Positions 7,319 to 15,453 of a stretch of DNA of 64,000 nt are shown here, piece after piece. The position numbers and the translations under genes are program-made. The stretch is from positions 1 through 64,000 of IMG/VR virus record IMGVR_UViG_3300033145_000529, one strand, 5' to 3'. Source of the DNA: a virus. The first letter of the stretch is position 1. The number at the start of each line of letters is the position of its first letter. The notes below the pieces were generated by a model. It saw only the letters and a program-made list of their open reading frames with translations, was not told where the DNA came from and made no database searches.

Positions 7319-7401
7319 TGATATATCCCTTGCACTCTAAAAATATCTTGGGCGCGACCTCTTTTGAGTATAGGCAATTAGTCGTGTCCTTTATCTTTCA
7401 T
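7305..7401 (-). pseudogene. small gene interrupted by one extra base
   Basis: ATG overlaps the upstream stop (ATGA) and follows GGAGGAAGG, but the frame stops after seven codons. Dropping one G from AAAGGACACG restores a 31-residue protein (DTTNCLYSKEVAPKIF...) that ends just inside the next gene, the usual spacing. A single-base indel is the simplest explanation. Confidence 0.35.
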
Positions 7402-7649
7402 TTTCCTTCCTCCTTTTCAGGCAACGGACACCAAGATGGCATTATATGAATGTTTCTAATTATCCTTAACCCATGGGTTTTAAGGGGGCTTTTAAGACAC
7501 CTGTTAAGGGAGGTTATTGAATACAATCCTAGTATCTCTGTAGTTTTTGGTTCTAACCGCCAACCACATTCAATACATTTACTGACATCGTAAACTTCCT
7601 TCACATACTCACCATCAATGTGATGGTTTATGCTACAAATCTTAGTCAT
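7398..7649 (-). CDS. hypothetical protein, 83 aa, possible zinc site
   Basis: Contains CIECGW near residue 25 and a C-terminal WCPLPE, so it may bind a metal. Otherwise unrecognised. It lies just downstream of the VWA/metallopeptidase gene and may be in the same transcript. Confidence 0.55.
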   Translation of the reverse strand: MTKICSINHHIDGEYVKEVYDVSKCIECGWRLEPKTTEILGLYSITSLNRCLKSPLKTHGLRIIRNIHIMPSWCPLPEKEEGK

Positions 7650-7673
7650 TTTCCTCGTTTTGTTGTACCTAAT

Positions 7674-10427
7674 TCAATCATTTTCCATCACAATAATTTT
7701 GCCGAGCTTAGGTGACCATCCCCCAGTATAGTGCTCAGGCGTGACAACCCATATCGTGGGGCATGGTATTGAACGAGGATAAGTACCAGCACCATCCGTA
7801 CAGTATATGATACCATCCACTTTTTGCTTCAATTTGAAGCTCTCACCGTTACCATTCTTATAAACACCCTTTTTCACGAACTTAAACACAGGAGTAAAGT
7901 CAGTTCCACCATAGCCATACCTCTTAATACCTTGACCTGTTGGTGGTTTTCTCTTGTAGTCTTTAACATGAGTAATATCGGCATCGCATTCCACATGAGT
8001 TATACTAACACCTGCGGAGAACATTGCCCCAATTTCCTTCCAGAACATAGCAAATTCTTTATCGTCCACACTACCTGAGCTATCTGTTGCCACCACAAAG
8101 TGTGCTTTCCGCATAACTTTATAGCCTGGGAATACTACAGGGAAGCGTCTGTTCATTCTCTTGCGAGTGCTTACAAAGTGAGAGAACTGGCGAAAACCAT
8201 AGAACCTGCGTAATTCAGATTTCCAAGTTATAGTCTTGTGGGCAAGACACGCATCAACAAGACCTTTCAACCATGCTGGCATATACCCCTGAGACTTCTC
8301 ATTAACCTTATGAACAGCTTTCTTGACCATCTCCTTGATTTTCTCATGTGCCATTTCTTTGTTATCACTATCTGCCGCCCAAGCTTCGTGGTTATCCATA
8401 GGCATTGGTATCATTATTCCATTAACTTCTACACCGCAACCACTACCAGCTCTAGGAGACTCAGTTTTAGACTCAGCTTTCTGTTGACTCTTTCCGCCAG
8501 TGCTATCACCTTCATCTTCTTTTTGTTCGTAGCTCCCATCACCACCACCTTTGCCTTTTTGCTGGTTTTGCCCTTGACCTTCTTGATTGCCAAGACTATT
8601 CTGGTCTTTGGCTTGCCCTTGACCAGAACCTTGCTGTCCAGAGCCTTGCTGTCCTTGTTTACCTTGTCCACCTTGCCCACTTTGTTGACCCTGTTGACCA
8701 GCTTGCCCCTTACCCTTACCAGCCTGCCCCTCCTGACCTTCTCTCATTTGCTCTTTTGCTGCCTTCTCTTGTTGGTTAGTAATTTTACTCCCAATCTCTA
8801 TTACGTATTTTGGAATTTTACTCCATAAAATATCATAATAAACCTCAGAAGCTTTCTCACTTTGAAGGTCAACCTTTTTGTTATCAATCCTAAAATTATG
8901 AATGTCAAGGGGTTCAAAAACATTAACTTTCGGATTAAGTTTCATATTACACATCGGACACCAAGTGGGAAATTGCCCTGATGGTGTTTTCCTCACAAAT
9001 ATATTACACTCTGGACACATTCCACCATATGGCAATCCCTTAATATACTGATTTATGGCAAGGTCAGAATTGTGTGTAATAGCATTAGCTACCAAGAAAG
9101 TATGGTCAGGAGTAGTAATATTATATACTTTGCCAACATAATGTTCCTTCTTTGGTTTTTCTGTTAATAAAGAAGCAACATAATCACCCAAATCAACAAA
9201 ATTTCTTCCCCCGTTTTCGGTATCAATTAAAGTATAATACTTACCATAATCATGAATAGCAAAGTATTTGCCAATTTTAAACCCAAGAAGTTGTAATTGT
9301 AACGCTAAAATTTTGCTTACTGTTTTTACTTGCTTATTAGATTGGCAATAATCTCCTGCTTCATAACCTTCAAAGAAGCTAGAAATAATTTCTTTGTTTA
9401 CATTGTTCATTATAAAGTCAGGGATTTGTTTATTATGTGCTCCTTTACCACACCAACTATTGAAAGCTCTTGCTAAAATTGGAGAACGAGTATCAGCATG
9501 TTTCTTATTGTAATAAACTTTAGTTTTTATTCCACAGTTTCTCTCAACAATATCTGCCCATTTTTCTACTGGGGTAGCATCTTTAAAAGAGAATTCTGGA
9601 GTTCCCTCCCCTGAACCTTCAGCCACATAATATCCCAATGCCCAAGCAGTTTCTTTGTTGATTGGAAATTCTTTTATATGCCAGTTGTGAGCAGACTTGA
9701 TATTTTTAACATATTTTGTCATATCTAATGTAGGGCTATCAAAAGTTCCTTTAATTTTCGGAATAAGAACTGCTAATTTAGAATATTTACCACTTCTTAT
9801 TGTATGAGCTAATTTCCAGTAGGGAGCCGAGAATGTATCATCTCCTCTTGCCCTATTCTTATTCAATCGTTTAACAAGTAATATTGGGTGATTGTAAGTA
9901 GTTTCAATAGGTAACATCCCTCTTGGATTAAAGGAATAAATGTTACCATCATAATCATAATTAGCTATTGCTTTAATTGATTGTAAAACACCTTTGCCAA
10001 ACACAAAATCTCCGCCTTGTAAATCTTTGATAGGTTTATTATCTCCCAATAAGATAGTTTCTGGTTTTAGGCAAGCAATGTTCCACACATAATGATTACG
10101 ATTTTCTATTCGTAAAAGATGCTTATTAAGAATGTGCAAAATTTCATGTTCCAAAACAGCAATCTTTTCCTCTTGGGTTAACCCCCACGAATGTTGAGCA
10201 GGTTTACTCTTGTCGTAATCGCCACTATTATAAAACATATTATTGATAAACAAATGAGGTTGAAGTTCATTGCTTATCATAACGGCAAGCGTTCTAATTA
10301 CTTGACCTGCCCCCACATTAGTTTTATGGTCAACACTATGTCTACGGAATTGTTGGAGTAAATGTCCGTAGAAGTGCTTATGTTGAAGCAAAAGTTCTAT
10401 CACTTCAAGCTCTATAAGTTCCTTCAT
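7674..10427 (-). CDS. metallopeptidase-like/VWA protein with intein
   Basis: 917-aa precursor. The N-terminal domain has HEILH (residues 94-98), the HExxH zinc site of the DUF2201 metallopeptidase-like family. A 335-aa intein interrupts it at 119-453. The host part resumes with SDLAINQYI and a CPEC...CPMC pair, then a long Gly/Gln-rich linker and a C-terminal VWA-like domain with DSSGS (782-786), GGTDFTP and CTDG, the MIDAS elements. Without the intein it is 582 aa. It is followed on the strand by a MoxR ATPase gene, the classic partner: such pairs act as metal-dependent chaperone or remodelling machines. The target in this phage is unknown. Confidence 0.85.
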   Translation of the reverse strand: MKELIELEVIELLLQHKHFYGHLLQQFRRHSVDHKTNVGAGQVIRTLAVMISNELQPHLFINNMFYNSGDYDKSKPAQHSWGLTQEEKIAVLEHEILHILNKHLLRIENRNHYVWNIACLKPETILLGDNKPIKDLQGGDFVFGKGVLQSIKAIANYDYDGNIYSFNPRGMLPIETTYNHPILLVKRLNKNRARGDDTFSAPYWKLAHTIRSGKYSKLAVLIPKIKGTFDSPTLDMTKYVKNIKSAHNWHIKEFPINKETAWALGYYVAEGSGEGTPEFSFKDATPVEKWADIVERNCGIKTKVYYNKKHADTRSPILARAFNSWCGKGAHNKQIPDFIMNNVNKEIISSFFEGYEAGDYCQSNKQVKTVSKILALQLQLLGFKIGKYFAIHDYGKYYTLIDTENGGRNFVDLGDYVASLLTEKPKKEHYVGKVYNITTPDHTFLVANAITHNSDLAINQYIKGLPYGGMCPECNIFVRKTPSGQFPTWCPMCNMKLNPKVNVFEPLDIHNFRIDNKKVDLQSEKASEVYYDILWSKIPKYVIEIGSKITNQQEKAAKEQMREGQEGQAGKGKGQAGQQGQQSGQGGQGKQGQQGSGQQGSGQGQAKDQNSLGNQEGQGQNQQKGKGGGDGSYEQKEDEGDSTGGKSQQKAESKTESPRAGSGCGVEVNGIMIPMPMDNHEAWAADSDNKEMAHEKIKEMVKKAVHKVNEKSQGYMPAWLKGLVDACLAHKTITWKSELRRFYGFRQFSHFVSTRKRMNRRFPVVFPGYKVMRKAHFVVATDSSGSVDDKEFAMFWKEIGAMFSAGVSITHVECDADITHVKDYKRKPPTGQGIKRYGYGGTDFTPVFKFVKKGVYKNGNGESFKLKQKVDGIIYCTDGAGTYPRSIPCPTIWVVTPEHYTGGWSPKLGKIIVMEND
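9069..10073 (-). mobile_element. LAGLIDADG intein in the metallopeptidase domain
   Basis: Residues 119-453 of the 917-aa protein form an intein of 335 aa. It has Cys1 (CLKPETILLG, block A), TTYNHPILL (block B with the TxxH-type His), two LAGLIDADG-like helices (ALGYYVAEGSG and FFEGYEAGD), then YNITTPDHTFLV (block F) and the terminal ANAITHN before Ser+1. Splicing would rejoin VWNIA to SDLAIN, the conserved strand after HExxH. Insertion at a catalytic-site core is typical of inteins. The endonuclease looks intact. Confidence 0.92.
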
Positions 10428-10476
10428 ACTGTGCTCCTGTTCAGTTTACTGTTACAACTAATACTCCTACCCATTC

Positions 10477-11652
10477 TTAACCAATATCCCCTCTTGTCTG
10501 TTTCAAGATTGAGAACAAATCATCACGCTTGAGCAGTAGCCTATCGTTTATATCATTATTCAAAGCAAGGTCTTTCAACACTGAGAATGCCAAATCCTCT
10601 GGTAAAAGTATAAAGAAGTTACCGAGATTAGTAAGTTGCTTTTCATTATATTTACTTGACTTACCACTAGCAAGACACTGATTTATTTCATCAAGTGTAA
10701 CTCTGAGCAAGTCAAACCGAACATCCCCTTCACCAGCTTCCACTTGTGCCACAACTCTATCCCTAACTTTAGGGAAATGGTTGAAGATGTCAGCCGCTTT
10801 AATTGGTTTATCAAGGTCAGTTTTTAGAGACTGCGTAAAGGCAATTGCGGCAGTCGGTCCAATTACTGTCTCTGCAACTTCTGCCCAATATTTTCTTGGG
10901 ATAGTATCCCCACTTAGAAGTTTATGTAGAAACTCATAGGAACGTGGAGATGGGGTAATTTCAACAGGTATATCTATCGCATCGTTGCCGAGGAACTTCT
11001 CCTCTGTAGCAATAAAATCAATAATGTCCCCCATTACCCCATAATCACGTGCCCACCTTAACCAATTAGGTGTGGTCAAAGTGAATTTCATATTAACAAA
11101 CCTATCCAGCAAAGCGGGATCAATTTCTTCCACATTGTATTCTTGACCAGTGCCAGCATCGGTTGAGGGTGGATTACAAGCACACACAATCGCACAATCA
11201 TCAGGAATTTTGTGAGTATGTATTCTACGGTCAAGCACAATCTGGAATGCCGCTTGCTGTACATCAAGACGACCACGATTGAACTCATCAAAGAAAATAC
11301 AGCGTTTCTCACCATTTGACGGAAACCATGACGGTGCTAACCAGACCGTTCTACCGATGATAGGAATTTTAGCCTGTTCTTGCTGTTCACACATCGGACA
11401 GTAAGCAGTTTTTACCCCAAAACCATACTTGGTTTGGCACTTCGGACAGTAGTATTCCTGTGCTGGCATACCAATGAGGTCACCAACCTCAAGCTGTCCG
11501 AGTCTAAGGTCAATAACGTCATAATCTAGTGCCTCAAATACTTCTCTGGTAATCATGCTTTTACCAATACCATGACGCCCCCAAAGCATAGCTGTAAGAC
11601 CAACTTCTGAGCAACGCTTTAGGATTAACTGGATAAGCGTAATATTCTCCAT
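10477..11652 (-). CDS. MoxR-type AAA+ ATPase
   Basis: 391 aa with Walker A GRHGIGKS (25-32), Walker B CIFFDEFNR (118-126) and sensor-1 region VCACNPP (157-163), followed by an arginine-finger region (DRFVNMKF). A zinc knuckle CPKC...CPMC (69-88) is inserted between the Walker motifs. The MoxR family works with VWA-domain partners, and the VWA/metallopeptidase gene lies immediately downstream. It has its own consensus promoter 28 bases upstream. Confidence 0.9.
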   Translation of the reverse strand: MENITLIQLILKRCSEVGLTAMLWGRHGIGKSMITREVFEALDYDVIDLRLGQLEVGDLIGMPAQEYYCPKCQTKYGFGVKTAYCPMCEQQEQAKIPIIGRTVWLAPSWFPSNGEKRCIFFDEFNRGRLDVQQAAFQIVLDRRIHTHKIPDDCAIVCACNPPSTDAGTGQEYNVEEIDPALLDRFVNMKFTLTTPNWLRWARDYGVMGDIIDFIATEEKFLGNDAIDIPVEITPSPRSYEFLHKLLSGDTIPRKYWAEVAETVIGPTAAIAFTQSLKTDLDKPIKAADIFNHFPKVRDRVVAQVEAGEGDVRFDLLRVTLDEINQCLASGKSSKYNEKQLTNLGNFFILLPEDLAFSVLKDLALNNDINDRLLLKRDDLFSILKQTRGDIG

Positions 11653-11679
11653 AAATCAACCCTCTCCACTGTTTCTTTA

Positions 11680-11708
11680 ATTATATCACATGCCGTTAGC
11701 TTTGTCAA
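11680..11708 (-). promoter_or_regulatory. sigma-70-like promoter for the MoxR operon
   Basis: Minus strand TTGACA, 17-bp spacer, TATAAT: consensus at all twelve positions, with TG at the extended -10 and GGC at spacer positions 9-11. It lies just ahead of the MoxR gene. Confidence 0.85.
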
Positions 11709-11711
11709 CTG

Positions 11712-12251
11712 CTACTCTCGGCTACAAACATTAGCCTTTTCTTGGGTTGCTATTAAAAACCAACCATCAAATGTCTCGCCATCAACCAATTTCGGAATTT
11801 GGGTAAGTTTAACTCGTTGCCGTTTTGCTATATTATTGAGTGCTCTCATCTGCCCTAAACTAAATGGTCTAGTGTCAGTCTTATACATTACATCAATAAC
11901 AAAATTTCTTGCTCTCCCTAGCTCCAAGTCTAATAGCCGATATCCCACTTTTCTTGTCTCTACTTGCTCAAATAACCTATCATCACTCATAACACACATA
12001 TCAATGTAGAGACTTGTGGCAAAGCTTTTCTGCTTATCCGTGAGACTTCCCTTCCCTTCCACGAAAGCTTTTAAGCTATCAACTGTGCTCCGTGTCCAGG
12101 GCAAACGTTTTTTGGTTTCTTCCAACCTACTCCAAAGTGTTTGATATTCGGGAGTGGCGAGAAACTTATTTAGGTTATCTTCCTTGTCTTTACCAGTAAA
12201 CCCTTCACCGATTGGAACAACACGCCTTTTACGGTTGCTTATCTTTCTCAT
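11712..12251 (-). CDS. hypothetical protein, 179 aa
   Basis: Unrecognised basic, helical protein with no metal or nucleotide motif. Its C terminus reaches to within a few bases of the MoxR promoter. AGGAAA lies upstream of the ATG, which overlaps the end of the previous gene by 23 bases. Confidence 0.65.
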   Translation of the reverse strand: MRKISNRKRRVVPIGEGFTGKDKEDNLNKFLATPEYQTLWSRLEETKKRLPWTRSTVDSLKAFVEGKGSLTDKQKSFATSLYIDMCVMSDDRLFEQVETRKVGYRLLDLELGRARNFVIDVMYKTDTRPFSLGQMRALNNIAKRQRVKLTQIPKLVDGETFDGWFLIATQEKANVCSRE

Positions 12252-12621
12252 TATTGTTTTTTCCTATATCGTTCAATCCCTTCAAATCTTCATTCTTGAA
12301 CCAACATCCCATAATATCAGTGAATTGCTTTAATCCTACAGTACTACTAATTCCAGCATCCAAAATTCTAAGCAAAAGCATATATTCTAATGCCATTGAT
12401 ACAGAAATGGAATTTGGGTCACCTACCATTACTGCACCCATCGCTAATTTGTTTGCCCTCTCTACAATGTAATGAAAAAGAACGGGGTTTTTGTTGTGTA
12501 AGTTATGTAACTCCTCATTGAGCCAAGGCTTAATTTGACCTTGAACAATTTGTTGGTTAAGCATACCGAATTGCTCTTTAATCTGCTCTTCGGCAATCTT
12601 TGGTATGTGGTCTAATGTCAT
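12229..12621 (-). CDS. hypothetical protein, 130 aa
   Basis: Helical protein with a hydrophobic middle (MALEYMLLLRILDAGISSTVG) that is amphipathic rather than clearly transmembrane. The start overlaps the stop of the 39-aa membrane peptide upstream (ATGA). No family recognised. Confidence 0.6.
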   Translation of the reverse strand: MTLDHIPKIAEEQIKEQFGMLNQQIVQGQIKPWLNEELHNLHNKNPVLFHYIVERANKLAMGAVMVGDPNSISVSMALEYMLLLRILDAGISSTVGLKQFTDIMGCWFKNEDLKGLNDIGKNNNEKDKQP

Positions 12622-12737
12622 ATCATCATCCTCACTATCGTTATAATCCTCATCACTACTATCATCATTACGGCAAACTGAATATTAGGGTCAAACACCA
12701 TCCAAAACGGTGCGATTTTTAATAGTTCCTCACTCAT
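12618..12737 (-). CDS. single-pass membrane peptide, 39 aa
   Basis: ATG at 12737 follows GGAGGCAGTT. The product has a hydrophobic stretch rich in Met, Val and Ile through the last 20 residues and ends ATGA-coupled to the next gene. Likely membrane miniprotein of unknown role. Confidence 0.45.
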   Translation of the reverse strand: MSEELLKIAPFWMVFDPNIQFAVMMIVVMRIITIVRMMI

Positions 12738-12914
12738 AACTGCCTCCATTTTCCTGCTCTTACCGAGTCGGGTGAAGCGATGCCGCACCACTGTTTTGGT
12801 TGGTTACTTGTAATCCTGATTGCAACTTGTTACAATCTGGCGACTCACTCAATAGCTCGACTTTCGTGCTATATCCCCCATGAGTGGAATAGCACCACTT
12901 CACTCCGCAACTCC
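12738..12914 (-). other. short gap with possible mini-ORFs
   Basis: 177 bases between two membrane-protein genes. A 26-codon frame (12869-12949, contains DISAQVEELRSEVVLF) starts inside the upstream gene, and a 30-codon TTG frame follows it. Neither has a convincing ribosome site. No promoter or terminator seen. Confidence 0.3.
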
Positions 12915-13235
12915 TCAACTTGGGCGGAAATGTCGAAGAAGGTCGTCATCTTCTTGTGCCTTTTCTGCTTCCTTCTCTAATTTATACAACATCTTCATTT
13001 GGGCTTTCTGTATATAAACTTGCACCATTGAACGAATAATATTAACCAATACAACCACCCCACAGAAAATGGCAACACCTTTTAATGCTGTTAGAAATGA
13101 TAGTGGGGCTGCAATTGATAACGCCGCAACACCAACTATATTCCATGCAAGCATTAACAATCCTGCAAATGCACAAGCAAGTCCACTGAGCAACGCTATC
13201 CCACTCAAAATACTAGCCAGAGTAGAACGTTTCAT
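12915..13235 (-). CDS. integral membrane protein, 106 aa
   Basis: Three hydrophobic segments in the first 72 residues followed by a charged C-terminal helix (KAQMKMLYKLEKEAEKAQED). GGGGAA lies upstream of the ATG and two bases separate it from the Ku stop. It is probably an inner-membrane protein; no family recognised. Confidence 0.6.
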   Translation of the reverse strand: MKRSTLASILSGIALLSGLACAFAGLLMLAWNIVGVAALSIAAPLSFLTALKGVAIFCGVVVLVNIIRSMVQVYIQKAQMKMLYKLEKEAEKAQEDDDLLRHFRPS

Positions 13236-13236
13236 A

Positions 13237-13986
13237 TCAGTTCCCCTTCACTAGTGCCTTTAACACATCCTCAAGATTTTGCTGTGGTTTATCTTGTTCA
13301 GTAGTTACTTGAGCTACCTCACCAGCAAGCTTCTTCGTTGCCAGTACACTCAGAGCGTCAAGATACTTGTCTGAGTAATCGGTATAATTAAATACCCCCG
13401 AATACTTGCTAATAACCTGCGTTATCAGGTCGATCTGTTCATCAGTAACTTGATGTTTTGGCACTTGTGGAGATGGTTTTATCTCGTTGTTCCAGAACAT
13501 AGTAGAAAGCACCAACCCACCATTTGTGGGGTGAATAACACAGAGATTTTCTCGCTGTGATATTGCTACTTTACCGATTGCTACTTTGCCAAGCTTTTTC
13601 AGACCCTCCATAAAAAGGTTGAAAGCACTTTCCGCCCCGACTTCCTGCGGTGAAAGGTAATAACCAGTGTCAAATGTTAGCGAGTTAAGTTCCTTTGCCT
13701 CAACAAATCGGTCAATTTCAATGTTCTTCGTGGTAGATAATGGAAGCGTGGCGAGTTCCTCTTTAGTAAAGGTTACCACATTACCTTTACTCACTTCAAG
13801 ACCCTTGACAATATCGGCATCTGTAATATCCTTGCCGCAAGCTTTGCAGATTTTCTTTCTGCCACCAAGTCCCATATCATCTTTATGGTATTCGTGCAAG
13901 TTACTCTTGGCTCCTCTTGCTACATTGTCTAGTCTAACAGGAATGAGAAACCCCCCACCGATTGAGATAGACATTTTTCTTGCCAT
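13237..13986 (-). CDS. Ku-like DNA end-binding protein
   Basis: Bacterial-type Ku would form a homodimeric ring on double-strand ends for NHEJ. The 249-aa sequence has the family order: N-terminal ISIGGGFLIPVRL, a KYE-like region, CKACG, VVTFTKEELATLPL, IDRFVEAKEL, YYLSPQEVGAESAFNL, KVAISQRENLCVIHP and GGLVLSTMFW, which track the Ku core (IxFGLVxIPVxL ... YYLxP ... R.xLxVxxP). The CxxC near residue 47 sits where many Ku proteins have a metal site. It starts after AAGGAGAGG, 110 bases from a consensus promoter. A DNA ligase gene lies 1.5 kb away on the same strand. Confidence 0.82.
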   Translation of the reverse strand: MARKMSISIGGGFLIPVRLDNVARGAKSNLHEYHKDDMGLGGRKKICKACGKDITDADIVKGLEVSKGNVVTFTKEELATLPLSTTKNIEIDRFVEAKELNSLTFDTGYYLSPQEVGAESAFNLFMEGLKKLGKVAIGKVAISQRENLCVIHPTNGGLVLSTMFWNNEIKPSPQVPKHQVTDEQIDLITQVISKYSGVFNYTDYSDKYLDALSVLATKKLAGEVAQVTTEQDKPQQNLEDVLKALVKGN

Positions 13987-14102
13987 TTTTATCCTCTCCT
14001 TACTATTTGGGTAGAAATTAAGGTATTACGTGGGTTTTTAGTTACAAACTTAGGTAAGGAATTAAACACAGTAAAGCATTGAAACCTATCACCCCACCCT
14101 TT

Positions 14103-14131
14103 ATTATACCACGAGCCACATTAGTTGTCAA
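14103..14131 (-). promoter_or_regulatory. consensus sigma-70-like promoter upstream of Ku
   Basis: Minus strand TTGACA, 17-bp spacer, TATAAT, with GTGG before the -10 and GGC at spacer positions 9-11. It sits in the 220-base gap 13,987-14,207, which otherwise holds no gene, and gives Ku a leader of about 110 bases. Confidence 0.85.
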
Positions 14132-14207
14132 GCCCTATTCCTCCTCGCTTGTGCAAGCTAGTATGTTCACCATGTGCCAACGCATCTAAAGTAACCTAAC
14201 TCCTTTG

Positions 14208-14876
14208 CTAACTTAGCTTGCATACCAAATACCTTAAATATTTTGTATCAATCTTTTTATTATCTAATGACCTTTTAATCACAGATGTTTTAGCTGTTGC
14301 CCAACTATCGTCTCTTACTGATGCCAAATCTTCCGTGAGTAATTTCCAGATTGTTCCGCCCAATCTACAGTATCCAAATCCGTTTTTAGTTTCATAACTT
14401 AACCCAACTTTACCCATCTTCTCTCTCAGATTTTGAAGCTGTTCCAATTGCTCATCACGCTTTTTTACCACTACTTTTACTACAGCTTCTTCTTTTTTAG
14501 TTTCGGGGCTTTTCCCTATGGGAGGAATATGTTCACCATCATCTACATTACCAGTCCAACAATTGAAAACACATGGACACCCCTCACATACTACTTCATA
14601 GCCAGTATCCATGCTTCCTGACAATCTTGACCGACAATCTTGATGAAGGATAATGTTTGGTTGAGGGCGGTCTGCGTTCCATCCTGCATATCCTCTACTT
14701 AACCCTTTGTTTCTGCCTCTCTTTATCTTAGTTGGAAGCAAGTGGCAATTACTAGCATGACAGTAAGGACAAATCATTTTATCTAATATAAAATGTGTGA
14801 AGGCAAACTTCCTAAACTTATCACGCTCAGATAAGGTAGTAAAGTCTTTGCCACATTTCAAGCATCTAAATTTCGT
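14208..14876 (-). CDS. zinc-ribbon and Cys-module protein, apparent ACG start
   Basis: The frame opens with KFRCLKCGKDF, a zinc-knuckle that is cut in half if the TTG at 14861 is used. An ACG at 14876, eight bases after GGAG, gives a complete N terminus. Further Cys/His pairs (CPYCHASNC) and the module CEGCPCVFNCWT (variant with an extra Cys) follow, then a charged linker and a C-terminal domain. 222 aa from ACG. Function unknown; likely nucleic-acid binding. Confidence 0.6.
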   Translation of the reverse strand, partial: TKFRCLKCGKDFTTLSERDKFRKFAFTHFILDKMICPYCHASNCHLLPTKIKRGRNKGLSRGYAGWNADRPQPNIILHQDCRSRLSGSMDTGYEVVCEGCPCVFNCWTGNVDDGEHIPPIGKSPETKKEEAVVKVVVKKRDEQLEQLQNLREKMGKVGLSYETKNGFGYCRLGGTIWKLLTEDLASVRDDSWATAKTSVIKRSLDNKKIDTKYLRYLVCKLS

Positions 14877-15217
14877 AGCCTTTTCTCCTTTCCCTCTTTC
14901 TCAACATAAATCCCTGTCAAACTCTGGTCTACACCTTTACTTGCAAGATACCATTGGATTATCTCACCGAGAGTAGGTCTTTCCGATGGAAGTGACAATT
15001 TAAGCAAATCATCATTGAAGTTTATACGCAGAGCATCTCCAGTATAGCAACGGAATTTTAGTTTACACTTATCACAAGCTTTGGTACTCTGCCCCAAACA
15101 TCTATTATCTAAAAGTATTTCATACTTATCAAATACAAGAATTATTTCTTTTCCTGGCTTTTCTTTGAGTTCCCTAACCTTAATAGTAATGTTATCGCTA
15201 CTGTCTAATCGTATCAT
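14858..15217 (-). CDS. Cys-module protein, 119 aa
   Basis: Unrecognised apart from the central module CDKCKLKFRCYT. Its ATG overlaps the stop of the next Cys-module gene upstream (ATGA), so three module proteins in a row are translationally linked to the DNA ligase. Confidence 0.65.
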   Translation of the reverse strand: MIRLDSSDNITIKVRELKEKPGKEIILVFDKYEILLDNRCLGQSTKACDKCKLKFRCYTGDALRINFNDDLLKLSLPSERPTLGEIIQWYLASKGVDQSLTGIYVEKEGKEKRLRNLDA

Positions 15218-15453
15218 TGCTCTCTGCCCTCTTTATTCTCTCTCTCTGTCCAACACTTAAATCTAATTATACAATTATCACAGAATATTTGGTCTACTTT
15301 GCCAGCTATACCACTCCAATTACAAGTAAAAAACTTAGAAGTTTCACCGCATCTAGGACACCTATCAAAGTCATGTTCCGCTAGAGCAAACAAATGGTCA
15401 CAATCTGTGCATACAAATGCCGCAGGGTATTGACCATAACCATGCCGTATCAT
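15214..15453 (-). CDS. zinc ribbon fused to Cys module, 79 aa
   Basis: CTDC...CPRC zinc ribbon in the first half and CDNCIIRFKCWT near the end, twenty residues after CNW. The canonical form of the module appears here. ATG overlaps the stop of the DNA ligase gene (ATGA). Confidence 0.7.
   Translation of the reverse strand: MIRHGYGQYPAAFVCTDCDHLFALAEHDFDRCPRCGETSKFFTCNWSGIAGKVDQIFCDNCIIRFKCWTERENKEGREQ

Noticed and set aside
8238-8828. 196-aa plus ORF opposite the VWA linker
   Set aside because: It mirrors the Gly/Gln-rich linker on the other strand and has no ribosome site.
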